From contig JAGDZR010000020.1 of the NCBI GenBank assembly GCA_049115695.1, positions 1-64,000 on the forward strand: a stretch of DNA of 64,000 nt, given 5' to 3'. The notes beneath the pieces were generated by a model. That model did not search any database. It was not told where the DNA came from and saw nothing but the letters and a program-made list of their open reading frames with translations. The translations under genes and the position numbers were made by a program. This DNA comes from JAGDZR01 sp049115695. Lineage in GTDB: Bacteria; Bacteroidota; Bacteroidia; Cytophagales; Cyclobacteriaceae. Below are positions 34,189 to 42,802 of the stretch, in pieces (position 1 is the stretch's first letter; each line of letters begins with the position of its first letter).

Positions 34189-35432
34189 TTCTCGAACTGT
34201 TTAAACAACACAATCGCATTGTGTCCACCAAATCCAAAAGTATTGCTGATGGCAGCCTTAATCTCTGCTGATTGGGCAGCTCCGATCACGACATCTACAC
34301 CTGCTGGTACTTGAGGGTCAAGTTCCTTTGTGTTAATTGTAGGAGGAACCAACTGATGTTCAATAGCCTTAATGGACGCAATGGCTTCAGCAGCTCCTGC
34401 GGCACCCAACAAATGTCCTGTCATTGATTTGGTGGCACTGACTTTCGGTGTGTGTCCTTCAAATACAGACTGGATGGCAGTCAATTCACTGATATCACCA
34501 AGCGGCGTAGAGGTGGCATGACAATTTACATAATCCACATCTGCAATGGTTAAACCAGACTGCTCAATAGCCATTTTCATTCCCCTGATCGCGCCTTCAC
34601 CTTCCGGATGTGTCGCAGTGAGGTGATAGGCGTCAGATGTCATTGCTCCTCCTCCTACTTCTGCATAAATCTTTGCTCCTCGATTTAGTGCATGGTCCAA
34701 TTCCTCAATCACCAGAGCACCTGCACCTTCTCCCATGACAAATCCATCTCTGTTTGGATCGAAAGGTCTTGATGCGGTTAATGCTTCTTCATTGTTGGTA
34801 GAAAGCGCCTTGCAAGCATTGAAACCTCCTATACCTGATGGATTGATCGCAGCATCCGATCCTCCGGAAATGATGACATCCGCATTCCCCCATTTGATAT
34901 GATTATATGCCTCAATGATTGCTGTATTTGAAGTTGCACAAGCTGTAACAGGACAAAAAGTAATCCCTTTAATGCCATATTTGATGGAGATTACCCCAGC
35001 CGCAATGTTCGGAATGATCTTAGGAATAAAATATGGGTTATACCTTGGCAATCCATCTCCGGTAGCATATTCTGCAACTCCCTCATGAAATGCCTGGATA
35101 CCACCATTTCCAGTACCCCAAATCACCCCGGTTCTAAACCTGTCTATGGCATCAAAATTCAATTCAGCATCTTTCAATGCCTCATCAGTTGCAACCAGTG
35201 CATATTGAACGTATGGATCGTTAATTCTAATTTCCTTTCGATCCAGATGATCTTTCACATCAAAATTCTTTAGCTCGCAAGCGAACTTGGTTTTGAATTG
35301 CTCAGTGTCAAACCGGGTAATAGGACCTGCTCCTGACACTCCATTTTTAAGTGATTTCCAAAAATCGGACACATTATTCCCAATAGGGGTGAGTGCTCCA
35401 AGCCCTGTTACCACCACTCTTCGTTGATTCAT
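34185..35432 (-). CDS. fabF: Beta-ketoacyl-ACP synthase II
   Basis: Elongating condensing enzyme of type II fatty acid synthesis. Catalytic triad Cys165 (TACATSN), His305 (NCHATSTP) and His340 (SMTGHLLGAAGA); length 415 is usual. N-terminal RRVVVTGLGALTPIGN is standard. It is not next to acpP here, as the housekeeping fabF often is, but follows a TetR regulator gene by 3 bp, so this may be an accessory copy used for membrane lipid adjustment under that regulator. Confidence 0.93.
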   Translation of the reverse strand: MNQRRVVVTGLGALTPIGNNVSDFWKSLKNGVSGAGPITRFDTEQFKTKFACELKNFDVKDHLDRKEIRINDPYVQYALVATDEALKDAELNFDAIDRFRTGVIWGTGNGGIQAFHEGVAEYATGDGLPRYNPYFIPKIIPNIAAGVISIKYGIKGITFCPVTACATSNTAIIEAYNHIKWGNADVIISGGSDAAINPSGIGGFNACKALSTNNEEALTASRPFDPNRDGFVMGEGAGALVIEELDHALNRGAKIYAEVGGGAMTSDAYHLTATHPEGEGAIRGMKMAIEQSGLTIADVDYVNCHATSTPLGDISELTAIQSVFEGHTPKVSATKSMTGHLLGAAGAAEAIASIKAIEHQLVPPTINTKELDPQVPAGVDVVIGAAQSAEIKAAISNTFGFGGHNAIVLFKQFEN

Positions 35433-35435
35433 ACT

Positions 35436-36005
35436 TTAATTGATGATTATTTCTTTGAGTAACTGATTCTTTACTTTTTCAAGATTATTTTGTCCACTGA
35501 TTCTACTAAGCAATAAAGAGCCAGTAGTAGCGCTTACTATTTCCATCGCCTTATCCTTTGCTGAACCCTCAAAACCAAATTCACCGGCCTTCCGCCCCTG
35601 ACTCAATAATGACTCAATCCAATCTAACACCCCTTCGGTCATATGCCGAACTTCCTTTTGAGCCAGTTGTGGCATTAGATTGAATGACACTGCTGAATTT
35701 CCTACCACACAAACATTCATAGCTCCCTTTAGGTGCTTTTCAAAAATCACACTCCATGTCCTTTCCAATTTCTCTTGTGCAGACAAATCCGTTGGTAGTT
35801 CGCTGACCCAATTTTCAAATCGACGATGGATGCGATGGATGATGGTCTTCACCAATTCTCCTTTCGAAGCAAAGTGATAATGAATGGCTGCATTTTTAAC
35901 CCCCAACTGCTCTGATATATGTGAGTAGCTAAATCCTCCATACCCAAGCCTGAGAAACAAGTCCTCGGCCAGGTCTAAGATTTTAGATGATGATGAAGCA
36001 TTCAT
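35436..36005 (-). CDS. TetR/AcrR family transcription regulator
   Basis: Typical TetR: N-terminal helix-turn-helix (residues about 8-52, ILDLAEDLFLRLGYGGFSYSHISEQLGVKNAAIHYHFASKGEL in sequence order) and a variable ligand-binding C-terminal domain; 189 residues. It precedes fabF in one transcript (3 bp gap), and a near-perfect palindrome lies 15 bp before its ATG, so it probably represses its own operon. Ligand could be an acyl-CoA or a fatty acid given the neighbour, but that is inference. Confidence 0.92.
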   Translation of the reverse strand: MNASSSSKILDLAEDLFLRLGYGGFSYSHISEQLGVKNAAIHYHFASKGELVKTIIHRIHRRFENWVSELPTDLSAQEKLERTWSVIFEKHLKGAMNVCVVGNSAVSFNLMPQLAQKEVRHMTEGVLDWIESLLSQGRKAGEFGFEGSAKDKAMEIVSATTGSLLLSRISGQNNLEKVKNQLLKEIIIN

Positions 36006-36019
36006 AGGGCAAATATGTC

Positions 36020-36043
36020 AACTTACTTATTAGTAAGTAAGTT
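36020..36043. promoter_or_regulatory. Palindromic operator of the TetR regulator
   Basis: AACTTACTTA and TAAGTAAGTT-like arms form a 24-bp palindrome with two central mismatches (left half 36020-36031, right half 36032-36043). It lies between the tetR and DUF1800 starts, where it could block the tetR-fabF promoter and possibly the divergent one. Confidence 0.75.
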
Positions 36044-36122
36044 TTTCGGATGAAAATATTGTAAGATTTAATATTATTTTTCTTTGACTGTCGTTAATTT
36101 GTTCAACGATCCAGTATCACTT

Positions 36123-37916
36123 ATGCCACTTACTCCGCTTGTAGAAAGGCTAGGTCGAAAAAGAGCCGCACATCTATTGCGCCGTGCGTGCTTTGGAGCG
36201 ACCAAGTCTCAGATTGATGAATTTAGCAGTATGACCGCCATTGAAGCCAATGAGCGGTTGTTTGACAATGATATTCCAGATCCGGCCCTACCGATCGACC
36301 CCCTTACTGGTTCCGAATGGATCACATCGGGCACCACCGATGCTAACAGTGAAGATTTCGCTCTGGGTGGATTTCTAATGGATTGGTGGATTGGTAATTT
36401 TATGAGTGCTGGTATCAATGAAGCCCAAAGCTTGTCGTTTGCATGTCGTGAAAGATTGGTCTTTTTCCTTCATACCCTGATTACCACGAAATCATCCAGT
36501 GCGGGTAGTAGTAGGAATTTGTATTATCAGCTGGCATTGTTTAGATTTTTTGCCTTTGACAAAGAAGATCATCTCATTCCGGGTGATCCTGACAATCAAA
36601 TTGACTTTCCTGACCGTAACGTGGCACTCAACCTTGCAGAACTCACAAAAAAAGTGAGCGTAGACAATGCGATGCTTCAGTTCCTTGACGGTCGTCTCAA
36701 TGTTAAAGGAAGTCCAAACGAGAACTATGGTCGAGAACTTCTGGAATTATATTCCATTGGTCGTGGATTGGAAGGTAGTCTCCCCAGTCCGGAATTTGAC
36801 GGGGATTACTTCAACTACACTGAGGAAGATGTCCAACAAGCTGCCCGTGTATTATCTGGTTTCACGACAGATAATACCTTTAGCAACATTGATGAAGACA
36901 CCAATTTACCAAGAGGTATAGTTAGAGGTGGCACGATTGCCAGCTCACATGACAATGATGCTAAAACATTCAGCGTGAGATTTAACAATCATACAATCTC
37001 ACCCGATGCTACATTACTATCAGGAAGCAGCCCAACGGAAGCAAGTGTCTTGGATGAAATAAGTCAACTCGTCGATATGATCTACAGCCAAAGAGAAACG
37101 GCCAGACATATCATGCGAAAAATATATCGGTTTTACGTTTATCACGAAATTGACGAGGCTACACAGAATGGAATAATTGAAGACCTCACTGATCTGTTTT
37201 TGGAGAACAATTTTAAGCTCCAACCCGTTCTTGAAGCTCTTTTTTCAAGCCAGGAATTCTATGAAGGGGCTGATGGTGTTGATGACAATAAATTCGGATC
37301 AGTAATCAAGTCGCCGATTGACCTTGTTGTCGGGCTCAACCGTTCACTGGAAATTGCAGTCCCTGACATGCTTACTGAAACTGAATCATTTTATGAACAT
37401 TGCCGACGCATTCGAAGCAGTGCCAATAGCATGGGATTAGATTTGTATGAACCGTTTGAGGTGGCTGGCTATGCTGCATATCATCAGTTTCCTGGATTTA
37501 ACCGCAATTGGATCAACACAAACTATCTCACCAACAGGTACAATTATGTTAGAAATCTACTTGAAGACGGCATCACAAGTACCGAAGGAAAGGTTGATTT
37601 GGTAACTTTTGTTCGCAATAACTGGGAGGTGAGTACGATTCGAAACTCAGAACAATTCATTTTGGAAGTTATCACCTATTTACTTCCAGTTTATGATGAA
37701 GCAGATTTTACGGAAACTGACAATGGTGAGTTAACTAACTCCAGACTCAACTACTTTCGTCAACAATTTTTGGAGCAGGAAGGATTGGGCGCAACAGGTG
37801 CCCAAGCCTGGAACGACCTTTGGGACGATGCTAATTTTAATAATGCAATAGCCGGAGAAAGATTATCCTTTCTATTTAACGCTATTTTACAAACACCAGA
37901 ATTTCAATTGATGTAA
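36123..37916 (+). CDS. DUF1800 family protein
   Basis: A 597-residue member of the DUF1800 family. The start ERLGRKRAAHLLRRACFGATKSQIDEF and the later NYGRELLELYSIG, RVLSGFTTDN, RETARHIMRKIYRFYVYHEI and SQEFY match family blocks. Function is not established. DUF1800 genes are nearly always followed by a DUF1501 gene, as here (2 bp), which points to a shared process at the cell surface. No clear signal peptide. A TTG 13 codons upstream extends the frame, but ATG 36123 fits the family N-terminus. Confidence 0.88.
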   Translation: MPLTPLVERLGRKRAAHLLRRACFGATKSQIDEFSSMTAIEANERLFDNDIPDPALPIDPLTGSEWITSGTTDANSEDFALGGFLMDWWIGNFMSAGINEAQSLSFACRERLVFFLHTLITTKSSSAGSSRNLYYQLALFRFFAFDKEDHLIPGDPDNQIDFPDRNVALNLAELTKKVSVDNAMLQFLDGRLNVKGSPNENYGRELLELYSIGRGLEGSLPSPEFDGDYFNYTEEDVQQAARVLSGFTTDNTFSNIDEDTNLPRGIVRGGTIASSHDNDAKTFSVRFNNHTISPDATLLSGSSPTEASVLDEISQLVDMIYSQRETARHIMRKIYRFYVYHEIDEATQNGIIEDLTDLFLENNFKLQPVLEALFSSQEFYEGADGVDDNKFGSVIKSPIDLVVGLNRSLEIAVPDMLTETESFYEHCRRIRSSANSMGLDLYEPFEVAGYAAYHQFPGFNRNWINTNYLTNRYNYVRNLLEDGITSTEGKVDLVTFVRNNWEVSTIRNSEQFILEVITYLLPVYDEADFTETDNGELTNSRLNYFRQQFLEQEGLGATGAQAWNDLWDDANFNNAIAGERLSFLFNAILQTPEFQLM

Positions 37917-37918
37917 TC

Positions 37919-39595
37919 ATGAGAAGAAGAAACTTTATCAAGAACATCACAGCTGGTGGAGCAGCATTTTCCTTTCAGGGAATACCAATCAAACTCGTTA
38001 GCAAATCAATGCCATTGCATCAACTGGCAGCCAATGCTGATAACGACAGGGTACTGATCATTCTTCAAATGCATGGAGGTAATGATGGCTTGAATACCTT
38101 TATTCCACTTGACAGATATGACGAGTATTATAGTCGACGAGCCAATATTGCGATACCATATAGAAGTGGAAGCCGAACTGTCATTCCGCTGGACAGCACA
38201 GTAGCGTCTGAAAAGTTTATTGGCGTGCACCCGGACATGCGAGACTTTAAAGAAATGTATGATCAGGGGAGTGCAGCTGTTGTACAAGGTGTATCCTATC
38301 AAAATAATAATGGCTCTCATTTTAGGGGAAGAGATATATGGTTCATGGGTGGTAGCTCAGAGGATTATTATCCCTCTGGTTGGATTGGCAGGTACCTGAC
38401 TAACCTATATCAGCCTCTTACATACCCAGAGCATTTTCCCAATGACGACATGCCAGACCCATTGGCGTTGGAAATGGGGAACGATGTTTCGCTACTTTTT
38501 CATCAGGATGCGGGTATACCACTGTCCATTTCGTTAGGAAGTAGTCCCGAAAGTCTCGCCAATCTTATCGAACAACTAGAGGGGTTTTCTGATGAAGGTG
38601 TTGATCCAAGAGGTCTTCCGCCCGAGTTTATGTCAGGCAGCCCATATGGGAAAGAAATGGATTGGATACTTGGATTGGAAGACAAATCTGAGATATACAT
38701 CAAAAGATTACAACAGCTCTATCAAGCTGCTAATGAATCATCTATTACTTATCCGGAGAAGTATCCGTATGGAGATAGCACCAATCCATTGAGCCGTCAG
38801 CTACAGCTAGTGGCGCGATTACTTGAAGGTGGAGTTAAAACAAAAGTGTTTTTGGTAAAAATTGGTGGTTTTGATACACATGCACAACAGGTCGAGGATT
38901 ACAACCCTACACTTGGTGGGCATGCCGCGCTATTGCACCATATCACGAGCGCTATGAGGGCATTCCAGAGCGATCTTAAGGCCAGAGGAATAGATGACCG
39001 TGTAATGACCGTAACCATGTCAGAGTTTGGGCGAAGAATTTTCTCTAATGGTAGCTTTGGCACAGATCACGGTGTTGGTGGACCGGTTATGGCATTTGGA
39101 AAATACGTGAATCCCGGAATATTTGGCAATAACCCTGATACATCGTCCAGCAATGTCGGTATGGAATACGACTATCGTGAATTGTACGGCTCACTGCTTT
39201 ATGACTGGATGGGTGTTAGCGAAGAGGTAATCAACAATGACATTTTCTTTGGAAGCCATGTCAATTCAACAGATCCAGATCGGCTGAAAATTGCCAACAC
39301 AGAGAAGACAGTGTTGGGCAACACTTTTTACAGTGATCGGTATAATTTCAAGCGGATGTATCCAAATCCTGCCAAAGAAATGACCACACTCAAGGTGATG
39401 GTCAATGACACTCAAACAGTGAAAATCGCAATTCGAGATATTCAGGGCAGACTCATTCGAGAAGAAGAAAGAATCATTCAGCCAGGCCTCAATTCACTCG
39501 AATTACTACTCAACAATCTTAAACCAGCGACATACTTTGTACAAGTCAAGTCCAACAAACTTGATCAAACTAAAAAACTCATTATCAAGCAATGA
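37919..39595 (+). CDS. DUF1501 protein with Tat-like signal and type IX sorting domain
   Basis: Sulfatase-like DUF1501 protein, 558 residues. RRRNFIK at residues 2-8 followed by a mild hydrophobic stretch resembles a Tat signal. The body has VLIILQMHGGNDGLNTFIPL, GVHPDMRDFKEMY, GGFDTHAQQ and MSEFGRRIFSNGSFGTDHG, all family blocks, with possible metal ligands in FDTHAQ and TDHG. The last 80 residues (MYPNPAKEMTT ... LKPATYFVQVKSNKL ... KKLIIKQ) form a type A C-terminal domain for type IX secretion, so the protein is likely exported to the surface. Overlaps the barrel gene by 4 bp. Confidence 0.9.
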   Translation: MRRRNFIKNITAGGAAFSFQGIPIKLVSKSMPLHQLAANADNDRVLIILQMHGGNDGLNTFIPLDRYDEYYSRRANIAIPYRSGSRTVIPLDSTVASEKFIGVHPDMRDFKEMYDQGSAAVVQGVSYQNNNGSHFRGRDIWFMGGSSEDYYPSGWIGRYLTNLYQPLTYPEHFPNDDMPDPLALEMGNDVSLLFHQDAGIPLSISLGSSPESLANLIEQLEGFSDEGVDPRGLPPEFMSGSPYGKEMDWILGLEDKSEIYIKRLQQLYQAANESSITYPEKYPYGDSTNPLSRQLQLVARLLEGGVKTKVFLVKIGGFDTHAQQVEDYNPTLGGHAALLHHITSAMRAFQSDLKARGIDDRVMTVTMSEFGRRIFSNGSFGTDHGVGGPVMAFGKYVNPGIFGNNPDTSSSNVGMEYDYRELYGSLLYDWMGVSEEVINNDIFFGSHVNSTDPDRLKIANTEKTVLGNTFYSDRYNFKRMYPNPAKEMTTLKVMVNDTQTVKIAIRDIQGRLIREEERIIQPGLNSLELLLNNLKPATYFVQVKSNKLDQTKKLIIKQ

Positions 39596-40446
39596 GAGCA
39601 CTCATCATCATTACCTGCCTGTTCGTATCATTGGGTATATCAGCCCAACGATTTAAAGGACCCAATCCTGCCCAACCCTACTCTGTTGCAGAAGAATTTC
39701 TGGATACCCAGTGGTGGCTGGGCCTGAAATTTGGCGGTAACCTTTCCGGCATCAATGTATTGCAGTCTTATAATGGGTTTAGTCCAATGGACTATGATCC
39801 TGCATTGTTAGATAAGGAATACAGTCAATATCAATTGTTTGGAGGTCAGGCCGGTCTCGATGTGACCTACTACCATCGAGGATTTTCTATTGGATTTCAG
39901 CCCAATTATCGGGTTCATCGATATGGCTACTCTAATGAATTCGTCTGGACAGGAACTAATAGTGCTTATCAAACTGACTATTCAGTCGATCAGAAAATCG
40001 ACCTGATAGAATTTCCAGTATATGTAAAATATGATATCATCCGTTCCGCAGTAAGGCCATATGCAATGCTAGGCGCATCATATGCGCTGGTCCTAAGAGC
40101 ATCCAAAACAGTCTTAACCGAATCGTCCAATACTGGTAGTACTCCAATTATACCCCTAGAGAGCGGCAGCACTACCTTAGGAAACAAGGATAATTTCAAG
40201 TCATTACCAATCCTGATTGGTGGCATTGGCCTCAGTATTGACAAAGGGAATATTAGAACAGTGTTAGAAGCATCGTATAGACAGGCCATCGGGAATATCA
40301 TACAAACGGAGAATCGATTTGAATTCAATGAGCATGCCGGCATTGGTGATACCATGGACGATTTAGCTCTCAATAATATCAATTTGACGATAAGTGTATT
40401 ATTCCCACTTAGGTTTATCAGTAGCCAGTTTACTTCCACCAGATAG
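39592..40446 (+). CDS. Outer-membrane beta-barrel protein (PorT-like)
   Basis: Signal peptide (RALIIITCLFVSLGISAQ) followed by alternating amphipathic strands such as WWLGLKFGGNLSG, AGLDVTYYHRGFSIGFQPNYRVHRYGYS, IEFPVYVKYDIIRSAVRPYAMLGASYAL and LTISVLFPLRF. The FPVYVKYD-x-RPYAMLG pattern is that of the outer membrane protein beta-barrel (PorT/OMP_b-brl_2) families. 284 residues. The ATGA overlap with the DUF1501 gene and the 3 bp gap to the lipoprotein gene make it part of one four-gene unit. Confidence 0.82.
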   Translation: MRALIIITCLFVSLGISAQRFKGPNPAQPYSVAEEFLDTQWWLGLKFGGNLSGINVLQSYNGFSPMDYDPALLDKEYSQYQLFGGQAGLDVTYYHRGFSIGFQPNYRVHRYGYSNEFVWTGTNSAYQTDYSVDQKIDLIEFPVYVKYDIIRSAVRPYAMLGASYALVLRASKTVLTESSNTGSTPIIPLESGSTTLGNKDNFKSLPILIGGIGLSIDKGNIRTVLEASYRQAIGNIIQTENRFEFNEHAGIGDTMDDLALNNINLTISVLFPLRFISSQFTSTR

Positions 40447-40449
40447 AAC

Positions 40450-41625
40450 ATGAAAAAAGTTGTCATAATTGTACTCATTTCCACTTTCATCATTGGTTGT
40501 CAGCAAGAAGAAATTCCTGTCAATGGCTTTCTACGCATCTACGATCATTCCAATCTTGATATTGAGTTTACACCAGTCTCAATGGCTGAAACCTCTACAG
40601 GAGGATTGATGATATTGAGTGAACAAACCGTGGAGAATAGTGAATTCTCAACAGGTAATATCATTGTAACAGACGATGAAGGTAGTATACTAAGTCAAGC
40701 CACTTTAACAGATGGACTTGGTGTCCCGATTGGAGATCTCATGAAATTCGCTGATGCTTACTACTTTTTCACACTTGACATTAACACTTATGAATGCTTG
40801 TTGATAAGTGTCGATGAGAATGGTGCAGTTGCCAGTCCTATTTCAATTCCGAGTCTTTCTTTTCCATTGGCTGCATCTAAGGTGGGAGACCAAATGTTGC
40901 TACTGAGTTATGATGCACAAAATCAAAACTCTATTCTTAGTCTCATTAATCTAGATGGTTCACTTGCTAATTTAGCTGCATATTCTATTGGAGCGGGAAC
41001 TGACGCTCAACAGCGCATCCTTGATCACTATTTTGAGAAAGATAAACGTCTACCCTTTTTTACCGGTCAGCATAGTTCCGGAGCATATTATTTTAACGGG
41101 ATCTATAACTATACATTATCACTTGTTTTCAGTGATATGTCCGCAAATCCACAGGGTATCATTCAGGGGCAAGCCTTTAGTGGAGGAGTTAGTGCGATTG
41201 AGCCCGGTGGATCTGCGTTGGTGGGTTTTCAATACCAGGACATATTTTGGGAATTGCAGCCAGCAATCAACACGTCTAGTGTAACAAGCAGCATTTCCTA
41301 TTTCAATAATAGACAACATGAAATCAAGTCTAAATCTCCATCCAAAATACTGAATTATACAAACGCAGGAACGTCCTATATCCTCATAGCGGCTGAAACA
41401 GAGAAACGCCAGGCGGTACTTTACTTCATCGATGCATCATCTGGAATCGTGGAGCATGTAGAGTATATAGGCTATGCCAACCCTTTCACCTTTTCCGATC
41501 TCATAGTGAGTGAAAATAACGATCTATTCGTGACTGGTAGCACTTTTGTCAATAGTCAGTTTGAAAGAGCATTTGTCAAGAAGTTTACTTCAGACGAAAT
41601 CAATGAAAAATTAAGTTTATTGTAA
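40450..41625 (+). CDS. Lipoprotein of unknown function, probably a beta-propeller
   Basis: The signal KKVVIIVLISTFIIGC ends in a lipobox with Cys17, so the protein is a lipoprotein. The remaining 374 residues have no known catalytic motif. Regularly spaced strands such as GGLMILSEQTV, DAYYFFTLDINTYECLLISVDENG and GQMLLLSYDAQNQNSILSLINLDG-like pieces resemble WD/PQQ-type propeller blades that hold extracellular substrates. It is the last gene of the DUF1800-DUF1501-barrel unit, so it may be the surface partner of these proteins. Confidence 0.7.
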   Translation: MKKVVIIVLISTFIIGCQQEEIPVNGFLRIYDHSNLDIEFTPVSMAETSTGGLMILSEQTVENSEFSTGNIIVTDDEGSILSQATLTDGLGVPIGDLMKFADAYYFFTLDINTYECLLISVDENGAVASPISIPSLSFPLAASKVGDQMLLLSYDAQNQNSILSLINLDGSLANLAAYSIGAGTDAQQRILDHYFEKDKRLPFFTGQHSSGAYYFNGIYNYTLSLVFSDMSANPQGIIQGQAFSGGVSAIEPGGSALVGFQYQDIFWELQPAINTSSVTSSISYFNNRQHEIKSKSPSKILNYTNAGTSYILIAAETEKRQAVLYFIDASSGIVEHVEYIGYANPFTFSDLIVSENNDLFVTGSTFVNSQFERAFVKKFTSDEINEKLSLL

Positions 41626-41698
41626 TTATTTAATATTATTTATAACTATTTCATTTTACCTCCGTTACAATTCAGTATCTGACCAAAAATCAAAAGTT

Positions 41699-41827
41699 AT
41701 GAATATGATTCGCCTCATTCGACTTGCATTTGCGGTAGTCATCATCGCCGCACTGTTTATTATTAAATCTTCAAGCAACAATACACAACAAAGCAATGAT
41801 GTGCAGCTAACAGTTCAAATGGACTGA
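41699..41827 (+). CDS. Small single-span membrane peptide
   Basis: Forty-two codons from ATG 41699 (a second ATG at 41705) to TGA 41825-41827: an Arg-containing start (MIRLIRLAFAVVIIAALFII), one membrane span, and a polar Asn/Gln-rich tail. The order positive-hydrophobic-polar is that of a small membrane protein. It lies 73 bp after the lipoprotein gene and 31 bp before pirin. No homologue comes to mind; it may also be a chance frame. Confidence 0.4.
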   Translation: MNMIRLIRLAFAVVIIAALFIIKSSSNNTQQSNDVQLTVQMD

Positions 41828-41841
41828 ACTATTTGACAACC

Positions 41842-41864
41842 TTTCATGTAAAGTTTACATGAAA
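41842..41864. promoter_or_regulatory. Perfect palindrome over the pirin start codon
   Basis: TTTCATGTAAA (41842-41852) and TTTACATGAAA (41854-41864) are exact reverse complements with one base between. The pirin ATG (41859-41861) lies in the right arm. It may be an operator or an RNA hairpin that hides the start codon. Confidence 0.7.
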
Positions 41865-42728
41865 CAAGTCGTACGCACATCATATGCGGAACTGGTTGAC
41901 ATGGGAGGCTTCCCTGTCCGTCAACCTTTACCGACAGCCAAAATTGGTCAAGTCGATCCATTTTTATTATTGCACCACCACAGAGGTAAAATAAAGCCAG
42001 GAACTGACTACAAATCCGCAGGTGTTGGTCCACATCCCCATCGAGGCTTTTCTCCCGTTACTTTTGTCTTTGAGGGTGAGGTACACCACAGAGATTCCAG
42101 AGGCAACAGTGGGATAGTGAGTGAAGGAGGCGTGCAATGGATGAGTGCCGGTTTGGGAATCATTCACAGTGAGCGACCCAGTAAGGCATTTGCCGCATTG
42201 GGTGGTTATCAGGAAATCATACAGCTTTGGGTAAATACTCCACAAGCTCATAAAATGGATCAACCCTATTACAAAGCGATTAATAAAGAAGATCAACCTT
42301 TGATAAAACCAGATACTGGAAAGGGTCTTATTCGATTAGCCTGTGGAAATCTAAACGATCAAACAGGACCTATCGAGAGTCCATTCTCATTGACCGCAGT
42401 TACATGTGAGGGGATCTCGAAAATGCAACACACATTCAATATTCCCGAAGGAGAACATTCGATGATCTATGTTTTGAAAGGCACTGTCAACGTCACTGGA
42501 TATGGGCTGTTGGATCATCACAATCTTGCCATGTTCTCACCTCAAGGTTCATCAATAACGATTGCAGTTGATGATAAAGCGGTATGCTTGTTGTTGTCTG
42601 GAAAACCGCTTGAAGAACCAATGGTCAATCACGGACCCTTTGTCATGAATAGCACCATTGAGATAATGGAAGCAATGCGTGACTACCAGATGGGGAAAAT
42701 GGGAACGCTAATTGAAGAATTTGATTAA
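41859..42728 (+). CDS. Pirin family protein
   Basis: Bicupin of 289 residues. The N-terminal cupin has the metal ligands of pirins: HPHRGFSPVTFVFEGEVHHRDSRGN with His-x-His and a further His, and Glu in QEIIQLWVN. The C-terminal cupin follows (MIYVLKGTVNVTG). Some pirins are quercetin dioxygenases, others act in redox control; the role here is unknown. The start codon lies within a perfect palindrome, so expression is likely controlled at that site. A bidirectional terminator follows the stop. Confidence 0.93.
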   Translation: MKQVVRTSYAELVDMGGFPVRQPLPTAKIGQVDPFLLLHHHRGKIKPGTDYKSAGVGPHPHRGFSPVTFVFEGEVHHRDSRGNSGIVSEGGVQWMSAGLGIIHSERPSKAFAALGGYQEIIQLWVNTPQAHKMDQPYYKAINKEDQPLIKPDTGKGLIRLACGNLNDQTGPIESPFSLTAVTCEGISKMQHTFNIPEGEHSMIYVLKGTVNVTGYGLLDHHNLAMFSPQGSSITIAVDDKAVCLLLSGKPLEEPMVNHGPFVMNSTIEIMEAMRDYQMGKMGTLIEEFD

Positions 42729-42748
42729 CACGAACGGATAGTAACGAA

Positions 42749-42780
42749 AAAGGCCCGAAGCAATGCTCCGGGCCTTTTCT
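42749..42780. terminator. Bidirectional intrinsic terminator between pirin and susD
   Basis: Nine-bp stem AAAGGCCCG (42749-42757) with CGGGCCTTT (42769-42777), loop of eleven bases, T-rich on both strands. It serves the plus-strand pirin gene and the minus-strand susCD operon. Confidence 0.85.
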
Positions 42781-42802
42781 TTATTCTTTAACAAATCTGA
42801 TC

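Noticed and set aside
39990..40493. 167-codon frame antisense to the beta-barrel gene
   Set aside because: It is wholly opposite a well-supported gene and carries no recognisable motif.
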